A stretch of DNA of 6,823 bases from Candidatus Cloacimonadota bacterium (GCA_020532365.1 JAJBBL010000220.1:1-6823), one strand, 5' to 3'. Positions 1 through 6,243 are shown, numbered from the stretch's first letter. Translations and numbers: made by a program. Notes: generated by a model from the letters alone, not told the origin.

Positions 1-321
1 ATTGATGAATTGGAAGCGGTGTCACGCCAACTCAGACAGAATAAATTAGATGAGTCGCTGATTGGCAGACAAGAGAGAATACTGTCGAGATTGCTCGATG
101 CTCAAAAGTCGATCAATCAAAGAGAGTTTTCACAGCAAAGAAAAGGGGAGATGAGGGTCTCAGAAGATTGGGAACTACCTCCGGACATATTACAAGAGTT
201 TGAAACGATGCGACAAAAAGCGCTGCTCAAAGATGACTTCAAAGGTTACCCTCACGAATATCAAGAACTTATACGTGAATACCTTAGATTGCTAAATCTC
301 CGAATACAGGATACTGAATAA
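1..321 (+). CDS. C-terminus of a DUF4175-like coiled-coil protein (5' end outside window)
   Basis: The frame is open from base 1, so this is the last 106 codons of a longer gene; the TTG at 10 is an internal codon, not a start. The visible part is highly charged, helical and without membrane segments. It holds a block reading roughly GRQERILSRLLDAQKS followed by basic residues, and ends with a YPHEYQELIREYLRLL-type tail. From memory, this pairing resembles the end of large (about 1,000-residue) DUF4175 family proteins of Bacteroidota/Chlorobiota/Cloacimonadota-type bacteria, which have N-terminal membrane helices and a long coiled-coil body of unknown function. The stop codon at 319-321 overlaps the start of the ribosome binding site of the next gene, so the two are almost certainly co-transcribed. 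Coding status is secure. The family call rests on the C-terminus alone. Confidence 0.7.
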   Translation: MDELEAVSRQLRQNKLDESLIGRQERILSRLLDAQKSINQREFSQQRKGEMRVSEDWELPPDILQEFETMRQKALLKDDFKGYPHEYQELIREYLRLLNLRIQDTE

Positions 322-332
322 AGGGGGGCGAG

Positions 333-2081
333 ATGAACAAAAAACTAAACTTACTACTCGTATCTATCCTGATGCTTAGCTCAACCCTGCTTTTAGCGCA
401 GTATAACCGAAAACAGCTGCTGCTCGAACAGGCTAACAATCTACGAAGAATGAGAGATTATAACCTGGTTTTAGATATTTATGAAGTGTTGATGCGAGAC
501 TATTCTGACGATTTGGAGGTGGTTGACGGATACATTATGGCACTCCTTAATCTGGAGCGGACAGATGAAGCTGAAAAAGCATTGAATACATACAAAACAA
601 TCTTCCCCTCAGAAAAGTATATCGACTATTCAGTTCAAATATCGCTACGTAAAGGGGAAGTTAAAAAGGGACGAAAAGATGCGTTGGACTTTCTTGCTGA
701 AAACCCAGGTAAAATGAATTTATACTCCGACTTGGCTTCTGTATTCGAGATGTATCGGATGAATGATGTTGCCATTGAAATACTGCTCAAAGCGAGAACT
801 GTCGCAAAAGATAAAAACCTACACGCTTACGAACTGGCACGTAACTATCAGAGTTTTAATAAGCGCTCAGAAGCGATAGAAGAATACGTCCGACACCTGA
901 GCCATAATCCCGGATATCAGTATACTGTTAACAATAAAGTTAAGGAAATTATTGGTGAGGAGCCAAAGCTGATAGCTGAGTTGAAAAAGCTGGTTGAGAA
1001 TAGTTCTAATCAGTCGCTAAAAGAGCTTTATGCAGTCTCGTTAGTGAAGATAGAAGAGTATGAAGAGGCGTTGATTGTCTATAACGGATTGGAGCCTCAG
1101 AAACTATTAAGCTTTGCAAATGAGCTGGCTGCGTCTGGGAATAAGGAGCTTGCTATTCAGGCATACGAACTATGCATAGAGCGAGTGGATGATCCTCTGC
1201 TACGTGCCGATGTTGGATTAAAGTTGGCTGATACACTAATCAGCTCAAATAAATTAGAGGATGCAGAGACTATTCTTTTGTCGATTGTTGGTGACCAAGG
1301 CTTGCAAGACCGTAAGGTCAGATACAGGACACAAGCAAACAGAACAGCCAGAGAGATTTTGGCTAAGCTATCTATAAAGAAAGGTGAAAATTCCAATGAG
1401 GTTATTAAATGGTATGACGAGGCGAAAAGCTTTACGTATAACGCTATCGAAAAAGGTAGCTTAGAGCTTCAAATTATTCGGTATTTGGTAATGTTAGAAG
1501 AATATTCAGTGGCTAACAATCGATTGGATAAACTGTTGAGTAAAGAACATTCGGGCTCTCAATTGGCAAAAACAGGCCACTATTATCGTTTCATTTTAGA
1601 AATAATGCAAACTACAGAGGCAAGTGACTCATTATTAACAGAGATGATCGTTTCAGACCCCGGAAGTAAAGAGACAAGCGAAGCACTCTTCCTGACAAGC
1701 GTTGTAGGTAGTATGTCTGATACGATTAAAAAAGTTTTCCTCAAAGTGTATCGTATGAAGTCTAACTATCAGGAGCTTGAGGCGTTGGAACTTATAGTCT
1801 CGAACGAAAGCTATTTGCAAAACGAAGAGCTGCGAATCCTTGCTGCGGAGTTGGCTTATTCTTTAGAACACTTTGATTTAGCGGAAACTTTGTTTGCTGA
1901 GAAATATCAAGATGATACTCTTTTGGGGTATGCGACGTTGTGCCTTTCGATGCTGAAAAGTGAAAATAAAGAAAGCTATAGGGTTGTGTTGACCGAGTTT
2001 CTAAAAGAGCATCCGACTCACGTATTTTCTTCATACCTGAGACAGATGCTCGAAATATCTTCTAATATGAACACCCCTTAA
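333..2081 (+). CDS. Exported tetratricopeptide-repeat (TPR) protein
   Basis: Encodes 582 residues. The N-terminus is a typical Sec signal peptide: MNKK, a hydrophobic core over residues 5-21, and probable cleavage after Ala22 (LLLA|Q). There is no lipobox cysteine, so the protein is probably periplasmic. The rest is almost wholly helical, with degenerate TPR-like units at about residues 33-62, 63-94, 97-126, 127-160 and 163-194. More irregular helical repeats follow across about 230-560, for example EYEEALIVYNGL and NKELAIQAYELCIER. There is no enzymatic motif, so a scaffold or protein-binding role in the envelope is inferred. The start is fixed by AAGGGGGG at 321-328, 4 nt before the ATG. 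It lies 11 nt after the DUF4175-like gene, and the tight spacing suggests a shared envelope process. The exact function is unknown. Confidence 0.88.
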   Translation: MNKKLNLLLVSILMLSSTLLLAQYNRKQLLLEQANNLRRMRDYNLVLDIYEVLMRDYSDDLEVVDGYIMALLNLERTDEAEKALNTYKTIFPSEKYIDYSVQISLRKGEVKKGRKDALDFLAENPGKMNLYSDLASVFEMYRMNDVAIEILLKARTVAKDKNLHAYELARNYQSFNKRSEAIEEYVRHLSHNPGYQYTVNNKVKEIIGEEPKLIAELKKLVENSSNQSLKELYAVSLVKIEEYEEALIVYNGLEPQKLLSFANELAASGNKELAIQAYELCIERVDDPLLRADVGLKLADTLISSNKLEDAETILLSIVGDQGLQDRKVRYRTQANRTAREILAKLSIKKGENSNEVIKWYDEAKSFTYNAIEKGSLELQIIRYLVMLEEYSVANNRLDKLLSKEHSGSQLAKTGHYYRFILEIMQTTEASDSLLTEMIVSDPGSKETSEALFLTSVVGSMSDTIKKVFLKVYRMKSNYQELEALELIVSNESYLQNEELRILAAELAYSLEHFDLAETLFAEKYQDDTLLGYATLCLSMLKSENKESYRVVLTEFLKEHPTHVFSSYLRQMLEISSNMNTP

Positions 2082-2093
2082 GGGGCTACCCCT
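2074..2093. repeat. C/G-block hairpin between convergent genes
   Basis: CCCCTTAAGGGG (2074-2085) runs into AGGGG-CTA-CCCCT (2081-2093), so the central GGGG can pair with C-blocks on either side. The TPR gene's stop codon lies inside it. No U-run follows on either strand, so it is not a classical intrinsic terminator. It may still stabilise or end the convergent transcripts of the TPR gene (+) and the NifU-type gene (-). A very similar AGGGG-CTAA-CCCCT hairpin lies at 6205-6218. Confidence 0.45.
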
Positions 2094-2108
2094 AAACTGT
2101 ATACCTGA

Positions 2109-2339
2109 TTATTTAGCCTGGATAACCTCTTTGACTTCAGGAATCCTTTCCTTAAGTATCCTCTCGACACCTGCTTTCAAGGTGTAAGTAGCCATTGGAC
2201 AAGTTCCACAGGCGCCGGTAAGCCTAACCTCAATTACATTGTCCTCTCTAATCTTAACCAGTTCGACGTCTCCACCATCCGCTTGAATGGCAGGTCTGAT
2301 CAGACCTAAGACTTCTTCAACTTTTTCTCTTGATATCAT
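2109..2339 (-). CDS. nfu: NifU C-terminal domain (Nfu-type) Fe-S cluster scaffold protein
   Basis: Encodes 76 residues, about the size of a stand-alone NifU C-terminal domain. The diagnostic features are the early IRPAIQADGGDVELV segment (residues 14-28) and the CxxC motif Cys44-Gly-Thr-Cys47 followed by PMATYTLK. In this family the two cysteines, in a homodimer, hold a [4Fe-4S] cluster and pass it to target apoproteins in the cytoplasm. The N-terminal IscU-like and degenerate A-type domains of longer NifU/NfuA proteins are absent, which is normal for the short form. The ATG is preceded on the minus strand by GGGAGA. It lies downstream of the hsp20 pair, but a strong terminator separates them, so it probably has its own promoter; no convincing one is visible. 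It converges on the TPR gene with a 27-bp gap. Confidence 0.93.
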   Translation of the reverse strand: MISREKVEEVLGLIRPAIQADGGDVELVKIREDNVIEVRLTGACGTCPMATYTLKAGVERILKERIPEVKEVIQAK

Positions 2340-2350
2340 TAGAATCTCCC

Positions 2351-2365
2351 GTTGATTGTTTTGCG
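2351..2365 (-). repeat. 15-bp direct repeat, copy 1 (leader of nfu)
   Basis: GTTGATTGTTTTGCG on the + strand (CGCAAAACAATCAAC in the sense of the genes) sits 11 nt upstream of the nfu start codon. It is identical to 2937-2951, which lies upstream of the distal hsp20 gene. It may be a regulatory or mRNA-processing sequence, or the trace of a small duplication. Confidence 0.6.
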
Positions 2366-2405
2366 TTCACTACACTTAACTCGAGTTTTTAGTAAAGCTA
2401 TTTTT

Positions 2406-2442
2406 AAAAACAAACAGGGGCGATTGTTGCCAAAGCCCCTGT
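2406..2442 (-). terminator. Rho-independent terminator of the hsp20 operon
   Basis: On the minus strand a perfect 8-bp stem, ACAGGGGC / GCCCCTGT (2435-2442 with 2414-2421), encloses a 13-nt loop. It is followed by the T-rich tail TTGTTTTT. It begins 41 nt past the stop codon of the distal hsp20 gene and points leftward, so it ends that operon before nfu. On the + strand the stem is not followed by a T-run, so the terminator is one-directional. Confidence 0.85.
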
Positions 2443-2483
2443 AGTATACTATATATGACGTTATTTCTGTTCACGGATTTTTG

Positions 2484-2912
2484 CTATCCGATGGTTATCT
2501 CTTTCGAAGGTGTCGGTTCTTTCTTTGGAATGATCAGAGTTAATACTCCGTCTTCCAGTTTAGCTTCTATCTTTTCGACGTCTGTTGTATCAGGGAGGTT
2601 GATCAAACGTCGGTAATTTCCTTTATAACGCTCGTATCTATATACGGTTTCATTTTTTTCTGTTTTGGTCTCATCTTGCTTACCTTCAATAAGAAGCTCG
2701 TTGTTGTGTATAGAAACCTTTATGTTCTCTTTCTTAATCCCAGGTACGTTAGCCCTGATTACATAATCCTTGTCCCTCTCTGAAAGATCCATAGGCATCG
2801 TTTTGTTCGCATCAGTCTGCTCTTCACTGAACGCGCTGTTTAGAAAGTCATCAAAGAGGCTGGACATTAATGGAAACAGTGTCTTTGGTGTTCTGGTTGT
2901 AATATAAGTCAT
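2484..2912 (-). CDS. Small heat shock protein, Hsp20/alpha-crystallin family (distal gene of pair)
   Basis: Encodes 142 residues, the usual bacterial Hsp20 size. After an N-terminal arm of about 38 residues, the alpha-crystallin domain spans roughly residues 39-131, with NVPGIKKENIKVS (55-67), YERYKGNYRRLINLPD (93-108) and the signature AKLEDGVLTLIIPK (117-130). The tail carries the I-x-I motif (ITI, 139-141) that docks into a neighbouring subunit during oligomer assembly. The family consists of ATP-independent cytoplasmic holdases that bind unfolding proteins for later refolding. The start is set by AAGGAGG 6 nt before the ATG. It lies 42 nt after the other hsp20 gene on the same strand, with no terminator between, so it is the second gene of a two-gene operon. 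The ERY-GNYRR-I-LPD and EDGVLTL-IPK blocks match its neighbour closely. Confidence 0.96.
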   Translation of the reverse strand: MTYITTRTPKTLFPLMSSLFDDFLNSAFSEEQTDANKTMPMDLSERDKDYVIRANVPGIKKENIKVSIHNNELLIEGKQDETKTEKNETVYRYERYKGNYRRLINLPDTTDVEKIEAKLEDGVLTLIIPKKEPTPSKEITIG

Positions 2913-2936
2913 AATCTCCTCCTTATCTTTTTATGT

Positions 2937-2951
2937 GTTGATTGTTTTGCG
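2937..2951 (-). repeat. 15-bp direct repeat, copy 2 (between the two hsp20 genes)
   Basis: An exact second copy of GTTGATTGTTTTGCG, in the 42-nt gap between the two hsp20 genes and 24 nt upstream of the distal gene's start codon. It has the same orientation relative to the gene as copy 1 at 2351-2365. A TTAAGT also precedes both copies in the gene sense, at slightly different distances. Confidence 0.6.
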
Positions 2952-2954
2952 CTC

Positions 2955-3386
2955 TTACTTAATCTTAATGAGCTTCTCTTGCTTCTTCGCTTTGGGAATC
3001 TTGAGAGTGAGGACTCCATCCTCATAACTGGCTAACACATTACCGTGATCACTGTCGTCTGGAAGGGTGATAACTCGACGATAGTTCCCTTGATAACGTT
3101 CACAACGGTATAACGTCTCGTCCTTCTCCTCTTTGCTCTTGGAGCGAGTCGCTTCTATAATTAAATCGTATCCGTCGAGCGATACCTTAATGTCTTTTTT
3201 GTTGATTCCTGGTAAATTTGCTATCAAAGAGTATTCATCCTCTCGCTCAATGACGTCCATTGCCATCATCCTCGTCTCATCCCCAGTAGGGCACATATAT
3301 GAATTGCGAAGGAAATCATCGAGAATATTACGCATCGAACGGTTAATCGTCCCTTTCTCTTCTTTTCTTTTAATCGGCATTGTCAT
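2955..3386 (-). CDS. Small heat shock protein, Hsp20/alpha-crystallin family (proximal gene of pair)
   Basis: Encodes 143 residues from the ATG at 3386. The frame stays open to 3545, but the ATG at 3386 is preceded by AGGAGG with 8 nt spacing. The upstream extension would also cover the promoter and inverted repeat and is not Hsp20-like, so the short start is chosen. The N-terminal arm is basic (PIKRKEEKG). The alpha-crystallin domain runs over about residues 43-133, with ANLPGINKKDIKVS (56-69), CERYQGNYRRVITLPD (95-110) and ASYEDGVLTLKIPK (119-132). The C-terminal I-x-I motif is IKI (140-142). It is an ATP-independent chaperone, the first gene of the hsp20 pair, probably derived by tandem duplication. 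The different N-terminal arms suggest different client or oligomer preferences (inference). Transcription is likely from the promoter at 3425-3452. Confidence 0.96.
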   Translation of the reverse strand: MTMPIKRKEEKGTINRSMRNILDDFLRNSYMCPTGDETRMMAMDVIEREDEYSLIANLPGINKKDIKVSLDGYDLIIEATRSKSKEEKDETLYRCERYQGNYRRVITLPDDSDHGNVLASYEDGVLTLKIPKAKKQEKLIKIK

Positions 3387-3424
3387 AGCTCTTTCCTCCT
3401 TTAATTTCGAGTCATTTACTAAAC

Positions 3425-3452
3425 AATATAACCGACTATTTTGGGATGTCAA
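3425..3452 (-). promoter_or_regulatory. Sigma-70-type promoter of the hsp20 operon (proximal)
   Basis: On the minus strand a perfect -35 box TTGACA (3447-3452) is followed by a 16-nt spacer and a -10 box TATATT (3425-3430, 5 of 6 consensus). The predicted start is near 3418, leaving a leader of about 32 nt that carries AGGAGG before the ATG at 3386. It is the strongest promoter match I found in the window. Confidence 0.75.
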
Positions 3453-3459
3453 ATAAAAA

Positions 3460-3486
3460 TTAGCAGTCTTTGGTTGTGACTGCCAG
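3460..3486. promoter_or_regulatory. CIRCE-like inverted repeat, possible HrcA operator
   Basis: TTAGCAGTC-N9-GACTGCCAG, with perfect GCAGTC/GACTGC arms and exactly the 9-nt spacer of CIRCE (TTAGCACTC-N9-GAGTGCTAA). The left arm matches CIRCE at 8 of 9 positions and the right arm at 6 of 9. The inner C/G pair of CIRCE is swapped symmetrically to G/C, so the dyad is preserved. It lies 7 nt upstream of the -35 box of the proximal hsp20 promoter and about 25-50 nt downstream of the start of the candidate distal promoter. HrcA binding is inferred from geometry and from the heat-shock genes beside it. It could instead be an unrelated operator or RNA hairpin. Confidence 0.5.
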
Positions 3487-3516
3487 AAAAGACGGCCGCC
3501 AAAACTTCTGCCCGTA

Positions 3517-3545
3517 ATAATAGTTCTCACTTGACATAATGTCAC
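3517..3545 (-). promoter_or_regulatory. Candidate second (distal) promoter of the hsp20 operon
   Basis: On the minus strand, GTGACA (3540-3545, 5 of 6) is followed by a 17-nt spacer and TATTAT (3517-3522, 5 of 6). A transcript starting near 3510 would have a leader of about 125 nt containing the CIRCE-like dyad, the normal position for HrcA repression. The -35 box overlaps the palindrome at 3532-3544. Confidence 0.45.
3532..3544. repeat. 13-bp palindrome TGACAT-A-ATGTCA
   Basis: Perfect 6-bp arms around a single central base, 45 bp upstream of the asparaginase start and overlapping the distal hsp20 -35 box. Its position between divergent genes fits an operator for a dimeric regulator, but the short arms can also arise by chance. 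A + strand TTGACA at 3531-3536 lies within it, with no good -10 partner. Confidence 0.35.
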
Positions 3546-3589
3546 TCAAAAAAAGAAAATCATAACACCTATTAAGATAAGAGGTCGAA

Positions 3590-4573
3590 ATGATAAAGAA
3601 AAAAGTGCTGATCATCACTACCGGTGGAACTATATCTATGCAATACCATAGCGAACACGGTGTAGTGCCCGATGATAACCTGATACAATTATTGAATAAT
3701 TTTCCGCAACTTACCTCCGTCGCAGAAATAGAGGTGCTTGAATACGCTAATATGCCAAGTCCACACATAACCCCGAAACAAATGTTTGAGCTGGCGAAAT
3801 TGGTGGATGAAAAGATTGAATATTACGATAGCGTTATCATTACTCACGGAACTGATAGCCTTGAAGAAACCGCTTATCTCCACGACTTGGTTTTGAAAAC
3901 ACGTAAACCGGTAATCTTTACTGCAGCTATGAGAAGTGGTTCTGACCTTGGCTTGGATGGACCGCGAAATATTGTTGGCGCCGTTCGAGCTGCCGTACAC
4001 GAGGAATCGATCGATAAAGGGGTATTGGTAGTAATGAACGATGAAATTCATACTGCACACGACATAGTTAAATCAGATACAGGAAAACTTGAGTCGTTTG
4101 TCTCTCCAAACTATGGAATATTGGGGATAGTTGACCCCGATAAGGTGGTGTATCAAAGACAGCTCCTCACCCGTGATAACGTTTGGACTGATGAGTTGGA
4201 ATATAATATAGATTTGATAACAGTTGCTGCTGGTATGGACGGACGATACGTTGATTGCTCTATAAAAAATGGGGCAAGAGGTATTGTTATAGAAGCGTTT
4301 GGCAGAGGTAATGTTCCCCCTACAATGGTAGAGGCTATTAAAAGAGCGGTCGATATGGGGATTGTGGTTGTCGTTGTCTCGAGAGCTTTTAAGGGTAGAG
4401 TTCTTCCGGAATACGGATATGAAGGGGGTGGGCTTCACCTACAAAGGATTGGGGTTATCCTCGGCGAAGATATGAAAGGACCGAAAGCGCGACTCAGAAT
4501 GATGGCACTTTTCGGAAAGTATAAGGACCCTCAACAGGTCAAAAAGTACTTCACATCTGTAGTCGAAGAATAA
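3590..4573 (+). CDS. ansA: L-asparaginase, cytoplasmic
   Basis: Encodes 327 residues, standard for bacterial L-asparaginases, which hydrolyse L-asparagine to L-aspartate and ammonia (EC 3.5.1.1). Both active-site signatures are present: TTGGTISM near the N-terminus (nucleophile Thr14) and ITHGTDSLEETAYL (Thr88-Asp89), with the conserved lysine at Lys161 in DIVKSDT. TAAMRSGSDLGLDGPRN (111-127) is also typical of the family. The C-terminal domain has GIVIEAFGRGNVPP and VVVSRAFKGRV (262-271). There is no signal peptide, so it acts in the cytoplasm and more likely feeds aspartate/fumarate metabolism than scavenging outside the cell. The start is set by AAGAGGT 4 nt before the ATG. It is divergent from hsp20 and converges on pgk with a 34-bp gap, so it is probably monocistronic. 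Glutaminase side activity or a role in Asn-tRNA supply cannot be excluded. Confidence 0.95.
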   Translation: MIKKKVLIITTGGTISMQYHSEHGVVPDDNLIQLLNNFPQLTSVAEIEVLEYANMPSPHITPKQMFELAKLVDEKIEYYDSVIITHGTDSLEETAYLHDLVLKTRKPVIFTAAMRSGSDLGLDGPRNIVGAVRAAVHEESIDKGVLVVMNDEIHTAHDIVKSDTGKLESFVSPNYGILGIVDPDKVVYQRQLLTRDNVWTDELEYNIDLITVAAGMDGRYVDCSIKNGARGIVIEAFGRGNVPPTMVEAIKRAVDMGIVVVVVSRAFKGRVLPEYGYEGGGLHLQRIGVILGEDMKGPKARLRMMALFGKYKDPQQVKKYFTSVVEE

Positions 4574-4607
4574 CCCGACACCTTGTAGATTGATTTAATA
4601 GTCCAGC

Positions 4608-5912
4608 TTAGAACTTCCCTTTGTTATCAATCAAAGCTCTGATCGGTTCCAAACCGTCTACCGAGCCATGCTCTATAGCAGTTAAGATTGTACCGCCGCC
4701 AGAGAAGAAGTAGTATTTAGGATCGTCAACAGCTCGAAGATACTTGCCAGGCAAAAGAACACGGAACTCCTGTAAAGTGTCACCACCACCAAGCATCTTT
4801 AAAGCTGATTTGTTTTCGTCGATAGATTGGAATAGTTTAATAGTACCTTCATAAAAATGAGGGGTGAGACCCATTACCGCATTGACGAATATAGAGGCTG
4901 ACTTACTGATAACTTCCTGGATGGCAGGCTCGTCAAACGATTGAGGAGCTACGTCCAATATATAGTTAAGTTTCGTCTTGCGGGGAAGTGTCTTTATATT
5001 TACTATACGGTGCTTGCCCGGCATCTTCCCTTCTAAAGTGTCTGACTCAATTACGAAAGTGGGTTCAATTATTTTGTCTTGGTATTTTTCGCTGAAATCC
5101 AAAAACTCTCTTGCCGCTTCTATATCGTCTGCCGAAATCCCTTCGATCTCTAAGTCATATTTCACCGCTAAATAAGCATTGTAAATTACTCCGCCTAAGA
5201 TCAAATAGTCTACCTTCTCTAATAGAGCGCGTAAAGGTCCGATTTTTGTGTCAAACTTAGAGCCTGCTATGATGGCTAACATAGGATTAATCGGATCAAA
5301 TATTTTGTTCAGCGACTCTATTTCATTTTGTAGTAAAAAACCAGCATAGGAAGGGAGGTAGTTGGTTACGCCAACTGTTGAAGCGTGAGGCTGCCAAGAA
5401 CCGAATGCATCGTTAACGTATACATCTGCTAAGCCGGCTAATTGCTGGGATAAATATTTCTGCTCTTCTAAAGACCCCTCTTCTCCGTTAAACCAGCGAG
5501 TGTTGGGGAGGTAGATACCATTTATTGCTCCTGAACGAAGCTTCCTTATCTTGAGATTTATTGAGGTGTCTATCCCTACATAACCCCTCTTATCGTAACG
5601 ATCAAACTCAGGAGTCCAAAAATCGGTGTAGATCTTCTTCCTTAAATAACGTACTATAGGATCTACTGAAGTCGTGTCAGATATGTCAATCTCACCAGTC
5701 TTCTTATTGTGCGGCCTTCCAACGTGAGTCATCAAAATTAGTTTGCCACCCTTAGCTAATATATTGAATAGCGTGCCTAAAGTAATATCAATCCTAAATG
5801 GATCCTTTATCAAACCATCCTTTACTACGTTGTGGTCAACTCTGACCAATACGACCTTGTCCTTTAAATCAGCGTCTTGGATTTTCGGCAGTTGTCCCAA
5901 GATATCGTTCAT
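4608..5912 (-). CDS. pgk: Divergent phosphoglycerate kinase homologue
   Basis: Encodes 434 residues against about 390-400 for typical bacterial PGK, which transfers phosphate between 1,3-bisphosphoglycerate and ADP in glycolysis. Recognisable landmarks in order are VRVDHN (Asp26, Asn28), Arg40, THVGRP (His63, Arg66), NTRW (Arg139), VNDAFG (166-171), AGSK-DTK (Lys219, Lys223), FVNAVMG (Asn344), Glu355, GGGDT (375-379) and SGGGT (404-408). Oddities: the usual HRAHAS segment reads QPHAS, one residue shorter and without the substrate-binding arginine; WNGPMG is VNAVMG; GGAK is AGSK; and about 20 extra residues lie between His63 and Arg139. It may be the organism's real glycolytic PGK from a divergent lineage, or a paralogue with altered activity. 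The start is set by CGGAGG 4 nt before the ATG. No clear terminator follows in the 34-bp gap to ansA. Confidence 0.82.
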   Translation of the reverse strand: MNDILGQLPKIQDADLKDKVVLVRVDHNVVKDGLIKDPFRIDITLGTLFNILAKGGKLILMTHVGRPHNKKTGEIDISDTTSVDPIVRYLRKKIYTDFWTPEFDRYDKRGYVGIDTSINLKIRKLRSGAINGIYLPNTRWFNGEEGSLEEQKYLSQQLAGLADVYVNDAFGSWQPHASTVGVTNYLPSYAGFLLQNEIESLNKIFDPINPMLAIIAGSKFDTKIGPLRALLEKVDYLILGGVIYNAYLAVKYDLEIEGISADDIEAAREFLDFSEKYQDKIIEPTFVIESDTLEGKMPGKHRIVNIKTLPRKTKLNYILDVAPQSFDEPAIQEVISKSASIFVNAVMGLTPHFYEGTIKLFQSIDENKSALKMLGGGDTLQEFRVLLPGKYLRAVDDPKYYFFSGGGTILTAIEHGSVDGLEPIRALIDNKGKF

Positions 5913-5936
5913 ACTACCTCCGATTTGTTTTTGTAA

Positions 5937-5954
5937 TGTAAAATTGCTTTTACA
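5937..5954. promoter_or_regulatory. Perfect inverted repeat upstream of pgk
   Basis: TGTAAAA-TTGC-TTTTACA, with 7-bp perfect arms and a 4-nt spacer, lies 24 bp upstream of the pgk start codon and 14 bp before its CGGAGG. In the pgk mRNA sense the loop is GCAA, a GNRA-type tetraloop. It could be a leader hairpin or an operator placed over the promoter; the sequence alone does not decide between them. Confidence 0.4.
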
Positions 5955-6204
5955 AATTCGAAGTGAAAGGATTGCAGTTAACTGTCAAGCAAAGAAAACC
6001 TTTTTGATTAACTAAGGTTGAAACCCCTCTGAAACTTTTAATAGAGGTAGAAAATTAAGATAAAAGAGAGTGTCTGTTTGATCTTGAAACAGCGCTAAAA
6101 GCACATTAATAAGAGGCTTAGTAGAAGCAGTTAGATAAAAAGAGATACTCTTTGTAAGAAAATGCTTGACATCTAAAAGCAATAAACGATCGTTGGCAAC
6201 GGAT

Positions 6205-6243
6205 AGGGGCTAACCCCTTCCTAAAAACTAACGAAAGAGGAAG
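6205..6243 (+). repeat. Two adjacent hairpins, the second masking an SD-like sequence
   Basis: AGGGG-CTAA-CCCCT (6205-6218) is followed directly by TTCCT (6218-6222), which pairs with AGGAA (6238-6242) across a 15-nt loop; a shared C or T allows small register shifts. The right arm AGGAAG is a Shine-Dalgarno-like sequence 8 nt before the ATG of the 25-codon frame at 6252. The first hairpin is nearly identical to the one at 2081-2093. Confidence 0.35.

Noticed and set aside
3133..3456. + strand frame of 107 codons opposite hsp20
   Set aside because: Antisense shadow of the hsp20 coding sequence, with no family features.
3387..3545. N-terminal extension of the proximal hsp20 frame to an ATG at 3545
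   Set aside because: The extension is not Hsp20-like and covers the promoter and dyad. The ATG at 3386 has AGGAGG at good spacing and gives a normal family length.
3460..4438. Minus-strand frames over and upstream of the asparaginase gene (3460-3768, 3689-4060, 4073-4438)
   Set aside because: Lie opposite a well-supported asparaginase gene; composition is not protein-like and no ribosome binding sites stand out.
4574..4607. Bidirectional terminator between ansA and pgk
   Set aside because: The 34-bp gap has no stem of useful length followed by a T-run on either strand.
5743..6015. + strand 90-codon frame at the pgk 5' end
   Set aside because: Mostly antisense to pgk; only the tail runs into the intergenic region, with no motif.
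6166..6171. TTGACA as the -35 box of a + strand promoter
   Set aside because: No TATAAT-like sequence is found 16-18 nt downstream.
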